From positions 79,334 through 143,333 of the forward strand of contig JAFYAQ010000013.1 of the NCBI GenBank assembly GCA_017540645.1: 64,000 bases of DNA, read 5' to 3'. The stretch comes from Oscillospiraceae bacterium (GTDB lineage Bacteria > Bacillota > Clostridia > Oscillospirales > Oscillospiraceae). Under the pieces are notes generated by a model that saw only the letters and a program-made list of their open reading frames with translations, was not told where the DNA came from and did no database searches. This document shows positions 7,635-15,493 of the stretch, in pieces (positions within the stretch are counted from its first letter, which is position 1; each line of letters starts with the position of its first letter). Both the position numbers and the translations under genes were made by a program.

Positions 7635-7696
7635 TTAGCCCATTTGTTAACTATAAAGGCCCGAAAAACGGCGGTTAGCCCCTCGTTAACTATAAA
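7635..7696. repeat. Two direct repeats with core GTTAACTATAAA
   Basis: TTAGCCC followed a few bases later by GTTAACTATAAA occurs at 7635-7657 and again at 7675-7696, about 40 bases apart. The two copies differ only in the short piece between these blocks. The purpose is unknown. The stretch lies between the IS remnant and the rpsI terminator, where no gene is visible. Confidence 0.6.
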
Positions 7697-7754
7697 AAAT
7701 CGGTCGAAAACCATGGAACGCCATGAAAATCCATCAAAGATTTCCGGGCATGAA

Positions 7755-7790
7755 AAAACCCTGAAACCGTTGAGATTCCAGGGTTTTTTG
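7755..7790. terminator. Terminator of the rplM-rpsI operon (bidirectional)
   Basis: AAAACCCTG and CAGGGTTTTTT arms with a 15-base loop lie about 18 bases after the rpsI stop on the minus strand. A/T runs on both sides allow termination in both directions. Confidence 0.75.
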
Positions 7791-7807
7791 ATGATTTCGA
7801 CTCGAGA

Positions 7808-8218
7808 TCAGCGCTTGCTGAACTGCGGCGCACGACGTGCAGCCTTGAGGCCGTACTTCTTCCGCTCCTTCATTCTGGGGTCGCGGGTCAGGAAACCGGC
7901 GGCCTTCAGGGCGGGACGGTAGCTCTCGTCCACGTTCAGCAGAGCGCGGGCGATGCCGTGGCGGATGGCGCCGGCCTGGCCGGTGACACCGCCGCCGGCC
8001 ACGGTGGCTTCCACGTCGAACTTGTCCAGTCCGGCGACGGCGGCCAGGGGCTGACGCACGATCAGCTTCAGGGTCTCCAGTCCGAAGTAGTCATCCAGGC
8101 TGCGGCCGTTCACGGTGATGACACCGGTGCCGTTGGGGATCAGGTGGACACGGGCGGTGGAGGATTTCCGACGGCCGGTGCCGTAGGCGTAGGGGCGCTT
8201 GCTCTGATAAGTAGCCAT
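7808..8218 (-). CDS. rpsI: 30S ribosomal protein S9
   Basis: This 136-residue protein has the S9 hallmarks: an N-terminal [32 protein letters not shown] in the middle and a C-terminal basic tail ending in SKR, which reaches the P-site tRNA in the ribosome. It is the second gene of the conserved rplM-rpsI operon, 18 bases behind rplM, with a good AGGAGGAAG ribosome site. Confidence 0.97.
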   Translation of the reverse strand: MATYQSKRPYAYGTGRRKSSTARVHLIPNGTGVITVNGRSLDDYFGLETLKLIVRQPLAAVAGLDKFDVEATVAGGGVTGQAGAIRHGIARALLNVDESYRPALKAAGFLTRDPRMKERKKYGLKAARRAPQFSKR

Positions 8219-8236
8219 GTTCTTCTTCCTCCTTCT

Positions 8237-8668
8237 TTACGCTTCGGTCCAGGCTTCGGGCTTCTGGGCAGCGTGCTTGTGCTCGGGGCCGGCAAAGACC
8301 TTCAGGCGCTTGAGCTGCGCGGCCTGGGTGGGGTTCTTGGCCAGCATGCCCCGGACGGCCAGGGTCATGGCCAGAGTGGGACGGGTGGCCATCAGACGGT
8401 CATACCGGGTCTCCTTCAGACCGCCGGCGTAACCGGAGTGGGTGCGGTAGAACTTCTGCTGCAGCTTCTTGCCGGTGAGAACGGCGTCCTTGCAGTTGAC
8501 AACGATGACGAAGTCGCCGTTGTCGGCGTTGGGAGTGTAGTCGACCTTGCGCTTGCCGCGCAGCAGGTCGGCCGCGAGAGCGGCGGTCTTGCCCAGGGGC
8601 TTGCCGGCCGCGTCCAGGACGTACCATTTGCGGACCACGTCCTGCTTCTTGACCATGGTTGTGGACAT
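8237..8668 (-). CDS. rplM: 50S ribosomal protein L13
   Basis: From ATG 8668 the protein is 143 residues, the normal L13 length, with RKWYVLDAAGKPLGK, GDFVIVVNCKDAVLTG and an RGMLAKNP segment. The frame stays open further upstream, but a GGAGGC eight bases before 8668 and the family N-terminus fix this start. It is the first gene of the rplM-rpsI operon, preceded by its own promoter and a structured leader. Confidence 0.97.
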   Translation of the reverse strand: MSTTMVKKQDVVRKWYVLDAAGKPLGKTAALAADLLRGKRKVDYTPNADNGDFVIVVNCKDAVLTGKKLQQKFYRTHSGYAGGLKETRYDRLMATRPTLAMTLAVRGMLAKNPTQAAQLKRLKVFAGPEHKHAAQKPEAWTEA

Positions 8669-8741
8669 TCGGTGTGCCTCCAATATACTCATTTTTTCTT
8701 GCCATTTCACGGCGTTCCGGGTACAATGACCCCAAACGCGC
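8669..8741 (-). promoter_or_regulatory. Probable ribosomal protein L13 leader
   Basis: On the minus strand, GCGTT and AACGC enclose a GGGT/ACCC hairpin (about 8713-8739) between the promoter and the rplM ribosome site. Firmicutes rplM messages commonly carry an L13-binding autoregulatory leader at this position. The identification rests on position and foldability. Confidence 0.5.
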
Positions 8742-8747
8742 TTTATT

Positions 8748-8776
8748 TTTATAGCACAGGGTTTTTTGAGTGTCAA
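8748..8776 (-). promoter_or_regulatory. rplM promoter
   Basis: TTGACA (8776-8771) and TATAAA (8753-8748) are separated by exactly 17 bases on the minus strand, giving a near-consensus sigma-A promoter about 80 bases before rplM. Confidence 0.8.
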
Positions 8777-8899
8777 TAGGTTTTGAAGAGAATTTTATTT
8801 AGCTTTTTATAATCTCGCAAAATCTCATGAAATCTCTTGAATGCTCTTAAATCCTCACTTTCGATTTTCGTTTTTGCTGCCAGACTGCGGAGGGATGAC

Positions 8900-9652
8900 A
8901 TGGACTCGCTGAACGCTCTCACCGGCGTGGTGCGCCGGTGTGTGGACGACTATGATATGATCGCGCCGGGGGATCGGATCGCGGTGGGGATATCCGGGGG
9001 CAAGGACTCCCTGGTGCTGCTCTGCGCCCTGGCCTATCTCCGGCGCTATTACCCCCATCCCTTCACCCTGGAGGCCCTGACGGTGGACGCGGGCTTCCCC
9101 GGCATGGACTTCGGGGGCGTGGAGCGGCTCTGCGCCGATCTGGAGCTGCCCTACACCCGGATCGAGACCGACATCCGGGAGATCGTGTTCGATCTGCGGC
9201 AGGAGAGCAACCCCTGCTCCCTCTGCGCCAAAATGCGCCGGGGGGCCCTGGACACGGCGGTGATCGCCCACGGCTGCAACAAGCTGGCCCTGGGCCACCA
9301 TTTTGACGACGCGGTGGAGACCTTTGTCATGTCCCTGGTGTTCGAGGGGCGCTTGAACTGCTTCCGGCCGGTGACCTATCTGGACCGCTCCGGCGTGACC
9401 CAGATCCGGCCCCTGCTGTACATCGGGGAGCAGCGCTCGGCCAACATGGCCGCGCGGCTGGAGCTGCCCGTGGTGCCCAGCACCTGTCCCATGGACCGGA
9501 CCTCCAAGCGGGCGGAGGTCAAGGCCATGCTGGATACCATGAGCCGCACCTACCCGGATCTCCGTAGCAAGATCTTCGGGGCCATGCAGCGCCTGCCGTT
9601 GGACGGCTGGGGAAAGAATCCCTCTTCCCATTTCAGAGATGGAGGAGTATAA
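8900..9652 (+). CDS. TtcA-family PP-loop tRNA 2-thiocytidine synthetase-like protein
   Basis: From ATG 8900 (ribosome site GGAGGG) the protein is 250 residues. It has the PP-loop SGGKDS at 32-37 that adenylates the target base. The cysteines of NPCSLC plus a later CPMD Cys match the three [4Fe-4S] ligands of TtcA, which thiolates C32 of tRNA. LGHHFDDAVETF is also typical. Many Clostridia carry several TtcA-like paralogues, so the exact tRNA position is not certain. It stands alone, upstream of a DUF975 gene. Confidence 0.85.
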   Translation: MDSLNALTGVVRRCVDDYDMIAPGDRIAVGISGGKDSLVLLCALAYLRRYYPHPFTLEALTVDAGFPGMDFGGVERLCADLELPYTRIETDIREIVFDLRQESNPCSLCAKMRRGALDTAVIAHGCNKLALGHHFDDAVETFVMSLVFEGRLNCFRPVTYLDRSGVTQIRPLLYIGEQRSANMAARLELPVVPSTCPMDRTSKRAEVKAMLDTMSRTYPDLRSKIFGAMQRLPLDGWGKNPSSHFRDGGV

Positions 9653-9716
9653 TGACAAAAGATCCTGATGCGAATTCCTTGGCAAAAAACAATAGATGAT
9701 TGAGGGAGGTATCATT

Positions 9717-10391
9717 ATGTGGGATCGGAGAGAGATAAAATCCAGGGGAAAGGCGGCCTTTAAGGCCAACTACTGGGCCTGCGTGATCGTGGCCCTGATC
9801 CTGACCTTTTCCATCGGCGGCGGCAGTTCCTCCGGGGCGGCCAACAACACCGAAGAGGACGCGGCCCCCGCGAAGATCTCCGTGACGCTGCTGGGCGGCG
9901 CGGGGCTGCTGGGACTGGCCGTACAGGTCCTGGCCCTGAATCCGCTGGAGGCCGGCTGCAAGCGCTTTTTCATTGAGAACAGCCGGGCGGACAGAAAGAA
10001 GACCGGCATCGACGAGGTGCTGTACTTCTTCAAGGAAGGGCGCTGGGGCAACGCAGTGAAGGTCATGTTCGTCTACAAGCTGGTGATCCTGCTGTGGTCG
10101 CTGCTGCTGATCGTTCCGGGGATCGTCAAGGGATACGCCTACCGGCTGGTGCCCTATCTGCTGAATGAAAACCCGAACATCGACGCCCGGGAGGCCCTGG
10201 ACCTCTCCAGCCGGATGATGAAGGGGAACAAGAGCTCCGCCTTTGTCTACGATCTGAGCTATATCGGCTGGTATCTGCTGGGTGTTTTCACCCTGGGCAT
10301 CCTGTTGATCTTCCATGTGCAGCCCTGGGTCCTGAGCTCCGACGCCGTCCTCTGCCGGACCATCGCCGGGGAGAGAGACTACAGCTACTGA
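9717..10391 (+). CDS. DUF975 family membrane protein
   Basis: From ATG 9717, behind GGGAGG, the protein is 224 residues with the DUF975 start WDRREIKSRGKAAFKANYW and several hydrophobic segments, including one at about residues 20-37 and two in the C-terminal half. DUF975 proteins are Firmicutes membrane proteins of unknown function. A terminator follows, so the gene is probably monocistronic. Confidence 0.8.
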   Translation: MWDRREIKSRGKAAFKANYWACVIVALILTFSIGGGSSSGAANNTEEDAAPAKISVTLLGGAGLLGLAVQVLALNPLEAGCKRFFIENSRADRKKTGIDEVLYFFKEGRWGNAVKVMFVYKLVILLWSLLLIVPGIVKGYAYRLVPYLLNENPNIDAREALDLSSRMMKGNKSSAFVYDLSYIGWYLLGVFTLGILLIFHVQPWVLSSDAVLCRTIAGERDYSY

Positions 10392-10420
10392 CACAAGCGA
10401 TCAAACCGATCAAACCAAAC

Positions 10421-10450
10421 ACCGCCCCCGGCCATACGGCCGGGGGCGGT
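10421..10450 (+). terminator. Terminator after the DUF975 gene
   Basis: ACCGCCCCCGGCC and GGCCGGGGGCGGT are perfect 13-base arms around an ATAC loop. The T run is short, so it may also act as an mRNA stabiliser. Confidence 0.65.
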
Positions 10451-10546
10451 TTGCGTATAATAACAAATCGCATGTGGTTTTGCCCTCACCCGAGGAGTGC
10501 GATCGCAGCCTGAAGGACCAGCTTTGCGTCGCCGCGCATCTTTTCC

Positions 10547-10577
10547 GCGCAGAAGCCCAACGAAGCGGGTTCTGCGC
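10547..10577. repeat. Inverted repeat in the gap before the LysR gene
   Basis: CGCAGAA and TTCTGCG arms flank a short inner CCC/GGG pairing. I see no gene in 10451-10588. The hairpin lies just beyond the 3' end of the LysR gene and may be part of its terminator. Confidence 0.4.
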
Positions 10578-10588
10578 AGTTACATATA

Positions 10589-11524
10589 TCAAATGTATGA
10601 CGGCTTTTCACTATGACTGATAAGGCCCTTCAAACTCTTTATCACATTAATAATCAGGTCCCGCTCGGGATTGCTTTCAGAGAATCCATAGTAATAATTC
10701 CTGGTCTGCGCCATATCAGGCAGGCTGCAGTATATGATCCGATCCCGCTCTTCAGGCTGTAAAAAGCGTACAAGCTCTTCGTTCCCAAGCATAAAGCCAA
10801 GACCAAGGGCAACCATCTGTACGCCAGATATCATGTTCTTTGTCTGGATTACCGATGGAGGTGCGATGCCATATCGTTTCCACAGCAGCTGAACGTTGAG
10901 ATTCAGCCCCATCAAGCTTCCCGGAACGATCATCCTTTTCCCGTTTAGTGCCTCCGGCTCAATCACAAAGGGATTACCCGGTTGATTGTCAGGCGGAATG
11001 ACAGGAAGGAAAGACTTGGGTAGCATAAGCACAATACGTTCCTGAAAAAGCTCGCCAAAGGTAAAGGTGACAGGATCGATTTCGGCATGGCCGAAGAAAA
11101 TGTCGATATCCCCCGTACGCAGCCTTGACATCAAGTCGGCTTCCTGACCTTCCTGAAACTGAATATCAAGTGTTGGGCAGACATTAAAAAGAGCCTCTGC
11201 CAAGCAAGCGGCCCACATGGCACTGTGTGTGTATCCAATACCGATTCGGATACGTTTACGCCCGGAGTCCTGATATCTCAGCTCATCTTTGAGCTGCTGT
11301 TCCGCCAGGATCAATTCCCGCATTCGGGCAAGATAGATTTCTCCGTTTTTCGTCAGTTTAACGGGATTTTTGCTCCGGTCAAAGAGTCTTGTTCCGAGCT
11401 CGCGCTCCAGCTTGTTGATATATGTGGTAAGGGTCGGCTGCGTGATGTAGAGCCGCTGTGCTGCGCGGGTTACATTCTGTTCTTCTGCGAGAACGATCAG
11501 ATAATTCAGCTGGTCGAGTGTCAT
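10589..11524 (-). CDS. LysR-family transcriptional regulator
   Basis: From ATG 11524, five to six bases after GGAGG, the protein is 311 residues. It has the N-terminal helix-turn-helix TLDQLNYLIVLAEEQNVTRA and LYITQPTLTTYINKLERELG, and a LysR-type co-inducer domain (about 90-300). The open frame continues much further upstream, but that part is not protein-like. It is divergent from a sugar-acid dehydratase/transporter operon (11726-15348), the classic LysR arrangement, so it probably controls that operon in response to its substrate or an intermediate. Confidence 0.9.
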   Translation of the reverse strand: MTLDQLNYLIVLAEEQNVTRAAQRLYITQPTLTTYINKLERELGTRLFDRSKNPVKLTKNGEIYLARMRELILAEQQLKDELRYQDSGRKRIRIGIGYTHSAMWAACLAEALFNVCPTLDIQFQEGQEADLMSRLRTGDIDIFFGHAEIDPVTFTFGELFQERIVLMLPKSFLPVIPPDNQPGNPFVIEPEALNGKRMIVPGSLMGLNLNVQLLWKRYGIAPPSVIQTKNMISGVQMVALGLGFMLGNEELVRFLQPEERDRIIYCSLPDMAQTRNYYYGFSESNPERDLIINVIKSLKGLISHSEKPSYI

Positions 11525-11725
11525 ATGGCCTCCTCTCTTTGTGCGGACAGCATAAAAATCGCAGTTTGCATTTACAGTATATCGGTCGTCAATATAAATT
11601 GCAAATTGGTTTTTATCAATGATTTGATTGATGAATTGCAATTTTACATATGAAAACAGGCGGGGTATGCTGAAGTCACAAAGCAAAGAACTGGCGAAGA
11701 TCCAAATATGAAAAGGAGGTAGAAC

Positions 11726-12901
11726 ATGGTCATCACAGACGTAAAGGTCATCCGAGCAAACCGCTGCGTTTTTGCCAAAGTTATAACCGATGCCGGCATC
11801 TACGGGATCGGGGAGGCCGGTGCCTGGGGCCTGCTTGCGGCAAGCGCAACAGCCATCGAAATGTTCAAGGGATATCTTGTCGGGAAGGATCCTCTTGATA
11901 TCGAACACCACTGGCAGTATATGCAGCGTTACGGGCATTTCCGGGGCGCGGCCATCATGGCGGCGATCTCCGCTATCGACGTGGCACTCTACGACATTGC
12001 AGGCAAGTATTATCAAGTACCAGTTTATCGCCTTTTGGGCGGCAAATGCCGGGATAAAGTGCGAGTCTACAATCACACAGCAGGTCAGACGGAGGAGCAG
12101 CTTGTAGAAAACGCGATTCGGGGCAAGGAAGAGGGATTCACCGCGCTGGGACATCTCAATCCCTATCTGGATGAGCCTCGCAGCCTCCCCTTTCATGACA
12201 ACAACACACAGATGCTCTACAATGCCGAACGCCGTATCGCAAAGGTGCGCGAGGCGGTCGGGGAGGATATCGACCTCTGCCTGGAAATGCATCGCCGCCT
12301 GGAACCCGGCCTTGCCGTCCAGCTCAGCCACAGGCTGGAGCCGTACAATCCCATGTTCCTGGAGGATCCGATCCGCCCGGACAACTTCGATGAAATGGCT
12401 CGTGTAGCATCAAAAACCAATATCCCCATCGCCACGGGCGAACGTATCACAAGCTTTTTCGACTTTGCGATGCTCATGGAGCGCGGAGCCTGCAGCTATG
12501 TGCGCATGTCGCTGGCCGTCTGCGGAGGATTTACCGGAGCAAAAAAAATCGCAGCGCTGGCCGAGGCGCATCACTGCTCTCTTGTCCCCCACAATCCGCT
12601 CAGCCCGGTGACAACCAATGCGATTTTGCAATTTGTCGCTGCGACGGAGAATGTTGCCATCACCGAGTACCCTGATCCCTACAAGGCATCCACCGCTGAC
12701 AATTTGCTTAACACCGGCGTCAAACTGAGGCAGGTGGACATGGTTGACCACATCCCCGAATTCAAGGCGGGTTACCTCCTTGTGCCGGAGGAACCCGGAA
12801 TTGGCATTGATCTCATCCCCGACGTGGAAGAGCGTTTTCCTTTCCGGCCCCATGAAGTCTCCGCCCGTCTCAACCTGGACGGTTCGGTCTGTGACCAGTA
12901 A
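11726..12901 (+). CDS. Enolase-superfamily sugar-acid dehydratase-like protein (DgoD/MR type)
   Basis: This 391-residue protein has the mandelate racemase/muconate lactonizing enzyme fold: an N-terminal capping domain (1-115) and a barrel. The best family match is the galactonate dehydratase type. Metal-ligand positions are Glu187 (LEMH, usually Asp in DgoD), Glu213 (FLEDP) and Glu239 (TGER), with candidate catalytic His189 and His289 (VPHNPLSP). The Asp that normally pairs with His289 is replaced, since the PDL position reads MSL (261-263). It is therefore a divergent member, perhaps with a new substrate. It is the first gene of an operon with an SLC13 transporter and a second enolase-superfamily enzyme. 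Confidence 0.82.
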   Translation: MVITDVKVIRANRCVFAKVITDAGIYGIGEAGAWGLLAASATAIEMFKGYLVGKDPLDIEHHWQYMQRYGHFRGAAIMAAISAIDVALYDIAGKYYQVPVYRLLGGKCRDKVRVYNHTAGQTEEQLVENAIRGKEEGFTALGHLNPYLDEPRSLPFHDNNTQMLYNAERRIAKVREAVGEDIDLCLEMHRRLEPGLAVQLSHRLEPYNPMFLEDPIRPDNFDEMARVASKTNIPIATGERITSFFDFAMLMERGACSYVRMSLAVCGGFTGAKKIAALAEAHHCSLVPHNPLSPVTTNAILQFVAATENVAITEYPDPYKASTADNLLNTGVKLRQVDMVDHIPEFKAGYLLVPEEPGIGIDLIPDVEERFPFRPHEVSARLNLDGSVCDQ

Positions 12902-12930
12902 AGAAAAGAGAAAGAAAAAGGAGGAACCCC

Positions 12931-14214
12931 ATGAATACCCAGCTCGTGATCTGTATCGTGATCTTCATCGCATCCCTGATCCTCTACGGCAGCAACAAGT
13001 TCCCCATGGGCGCCGTCGGTATGGCGACCATCGTGGCCCTGGTGCTGACCAAGTGCCTCGACGCGAAATCCGCCCTCAGCTACTTTGCCAACAACAACGT
13101 CATCATGATGGCCTCCATGTTCGTCGTCTCGGCGGGCCTGAGCCGCACCAGCCTGGTGGACAAGTTTTCCAAGGCTGTGGTAAAATTGACCGGCGGCTCT
13201 TTCAAGCGCACCTACCTGGTGTACCTGATCCTGGCTGCGGTGCTCACCAACCTGATGAACAGCCCCGGCGCCTGCTACTGCATCGTCTTCCCCCTGGCTC
13301 TCCAGATGTGCCGCGAGTACAATGTTTCCCCCTCCAAGGTCATGTTCCCCCTGGGCATGGTGTGCGTCGCCTGCTGCTGCATCCTGCCCACCGGTGCCTC
13401 CATCCAGGAGAGCGGCATCTTCAACGGCTTCCTGGAGACCTATGAATCCGAGTTTACTTTCTCCGCCATGGACTTCACCAAGGGCCGCTGGCCCATGCTG
13501 ATCATCGCCCCGCTGTGGGCCTGGACCATGGGCTACAAGATCGCCCCCGAGCAGCCCCCTGTGCCCCTGCAGGACGTGGCCGTTGCCAAGCAGAAGACCC
13601 CCCTCAAGCCCTTTGCCGACTGGGCCGGCGTGGTCATCTTCTTCCTGGTCATCTTCCTCTTCTTCTTCGGCAGCAAGTTCGGCCTGGCCGCCTGGCAGGT
13701 CACCCTTCTCGGCGCCGTGCTCACCATCTTCTGCGGTACCCTCACCGGCAAGGAGGCCATCGCCGCACTGCCCGTTGACATCGCCTTCATGCTCATCGGT
13801 GCCCTGGCCATGGCCGGCGCCATGACCGCCACCGGTGCCGGCGACGTGATCGGCAACGCTCTGGCTTCTGCTGTCGGCGGCGTCCGCAACGGCTACGTCC
13901 TCGGCCTCATCTTCTTCCTGATCCCCTTCGTGCTGACCCAGTTCATGCAGAACCAGGCCGTCATCAACATCTTTGCCCCCATCGTCATTCTCACCTGCAA
14001 GGCCATCGGCGCCAATCCCATCGGTTTGCTTGTCATCATCACCGCCGCCGGCCTGACCGCCTACATGACCCCCATGGCCACCAGCGCCATCCCCATCGTC
14101 ATGGGTGTGGGCGGCTACGACATCAAGAGCCTGGTAAAGCAGAGCTGGCTGGTATCCCTGGTGTTCTGCCTGATCTACGTGCTCTACGTCATGACCGTGC
14201 TGCCCTGCTTCTAA
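12931..14214 (+). CDS. SLC13/DASS-type anion permease
   Basis: This 427-residue protein has about eleven to twelve hydrophobic segments and the ion-transporter superfamily repeats: NLMNSPGACYCIVFPLA, ILPTGASIQESG, and in the second half TAYMTPMATSAIPIVMG. The family imports di- or tricarboxylates or related anions, driven by sodium. It sits between two sugar-acid dehydratase genes, with AGGAGG before the ATG, so its cargo is probably their aldonate-type substrate (inference). Base composition is strongly GC3-rich, unlike the flanking dehydratase at 11726. Confidence 0.83.
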   Translation: MNTQLVICIVIFIASLILYGSNKFPMGAVGMATIVALVLTKCLDAKSALSYFANNNVIMMASMFVVSAGLSRTSLVDKFSKAVVKLTGGSFKRTYLVYLILAAVLTNLMNSPGACYCIVFPLALQMCREYNVSPSKVMFPLGMVCVACCCILPTGASIQESGIFNGFLETYESEFTFSAMDFTKGRWPMLIIAPLWAWTMGYKIAPEQPPVPLQDVAVAKQKTPLKPFADWAGVVIFFLVIFLFFFGSKFGLAAWQVTLLGAVLTIFCGTLTGKEAIAALPVDIAFMLIGALAMAGAMTATGAGDVIGNALASAVGGVRNGYVLGLIFFLIPFVLTQFMQNQAVINIFAPIVILTCKAIGANPIGLLVIITAAGLTAYMTPMATSAIPIVMGVGGYDIKSLVKQSWLVSLVFCLIYVLYVMTVLPCF

Positions 14215-14253
14215 GCCGCACCCGAAGACAAAATCTCTCCGGAGGATTTCAGC

Positions 14254-15348
14254 ATGAAAATCACCAAGGTCTATACCGAAAAGTACAAATGGCCCAAGGA
14301 TAAGCCCATTCAGAACGGCAAAACCACCTTCACCCACAACTCCCTGAATCTGGTCTGCATCGAGACCGACGCGGGCGTCACCGGCTACGGCACCTCCTAT
14401 GAACTCAACTTCGTGGACCGCCTGGGCCAGCTTCTGATCGGGGAGGACCCCCTTAACAACGAGAGACTCTGGAAGCGCATGTACGTGCCCAAGTTCCTGG
14501 GGCGCAAGGGCAACAGCCTGTGGAGCATCTCCGCCATCGACATTGCCCTCTGGGACATCCGTTCCAAGGTCTCCGGTATCCCCCTCTACAAGCTGCTGGG
14601 CGGCGCGCGGGAGAGCGTTCCCTACTACATCGCGGGCGGTTACTACGCCCCGGGCAAGGGCATCAAGGAGCTGCAGCAGGAGATGGAAGAGTACCTCTCC
14701 TGGGGCGCGAAGGCCGTGAAGATGAAGGTCGGCGTGCTCTCCCTGCGGGAGGATGCCAAACGGGTCAAGGCGGTGCGCGAGGTCATCGGCGACGACGTCA
14801 AGCTTATGATGGACGCCAACTGCGCCTACAAGGCCTATGAGGCCATCGAGTTTTCCAAGATGGTGGAGGAGTATCAGCCCTTCTGGTTCGAGGAGCCCGT
14901 GGACGCCGACGACTACGACGGCTACCGCAAGATCTCCGAGAAGACCATCATCCCCATCGCCGCCGGTGAGAACGAGATGACCCGCTTTGGCTTCCGGGAT
15001 CTGTTCGCCGTACACGCCGTGGATATCCTGAATCCGGACGCGGCCTGCTGCGGCGGCATCACCGAGTACCAGAAGATCGCCTCCATGGCCGATGCCAACG
15101 GCCTCGTCATGAGCCCCCACGGCCAGCAGCAGGTGCACGTGCATCTGGACTGCGCCCTGCCTAACGTCATTATGGCCGAATTCTACCCGCCCCAGTATGA
15201 CGCGAAGATTTATGAAGCTTTTCAGAACCCGGTCCGTCTGAATCCGGACGGAACTGTCAGCCCCAGCCCTGTTCCTGGCGTGGGCCTGGATATCAACCGG
15301 GATGTCCTGAAGGATTTCAAGGTTGAAGATTCTTCCTACGCATTATAA
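14254..15348 (+). CDS. Mandelate racemase/muconate lactonizing enzyme family protein
   Basis: This 364-residue enolase-superfamily enzyme has a complete active site: the KxK pair Lys156/Lys158 (KMKVG), metal ligands Asp187 (MDAN), Glu213 (FEEP) and Glu239 (GENE), and the Asp262/His289 dyad (NPDA, SPHG). A protein with both KxK and a His-Asp dyad is of the mandelate racemase subgroup and can racemise or dehydrate a 2-hydroxy acid. It is the third gene of the operon and ends before a strong terminator. Pairing with the divergent DgoD-like protein suggests two steps, or two epimers, of one pathway. Confidence 0.88.
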   Translation: MKITKVYTEKYKWPKDKPIQNGKTTFTHNSLNLVCIETDAGVTGYGTSYELNFVDRLGQLLIGEDPLNNERLWKRMYVPKFLGRKGNSLWSISAIDIALWDIRSKVSGIPLYKLLGGARESVPYYIAGGYYAPGKGIKELQQEMEEYLSWGAKAVKMKVGVLSLREDAKRVKAVREVIGDDVKLMMDANCAYKAYEAIEFSKMVEEYQPFWFEEPVDADDYDGYRKISEKTIIPIAAGENEMTRFGFRDLFAVHAVDILNPDAACCGGITEYQKIASMADANGLVMSPHGQQQVHVHLDCALPNVIMAEFYPPQYDAKIYEAFQNPVRLNPDGTVSPSPVPGVGLDINRDVLKDFKVEDSSYAL

Positions 15349-15440
15349 GTGACCTGAACTGTTTCGAAGAGCAACGTACGGGGATTTACAAAAAGCGCGA
15401 GGGAACAGCGGGAAATCTGCGGTTTCCTCATATCCGCAGA

Positions 15441-15476
15441 AAAGACTGCCGCCGATCATGTCGGAGGCAGTCTTTC
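15441..15476. terminator. Bidirectional terminator between two convergent units
   Basis: AAAGACTGCC and GGCAGTCTTT arms with an inner CCG/CGG pairing form a strong hairpin, with T-rich sequence after it. It serves the dehydratase operon on the plus strand and the L,D-transpeptidase gene on the minus strand. Confidence 0.8.
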
Positions 15477-15493
15477 TTACGAATATGCACTTG

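Noticed and set aside
8837..8899. Upstream extension of the TtcA-like gene
   Set aside because: No ribosome site before it, and the family N-terminus and GGAGGG fit the ATG at 8900.
12772..15144. Very long minus-strand open frame opposite the dehydratase operon
   Set aside because: Its translation is low-complexity (Gly/His/Asp/Val-rich), a known artefact of GC-rich antisense frames; both plus-strand genes show full family motifs.
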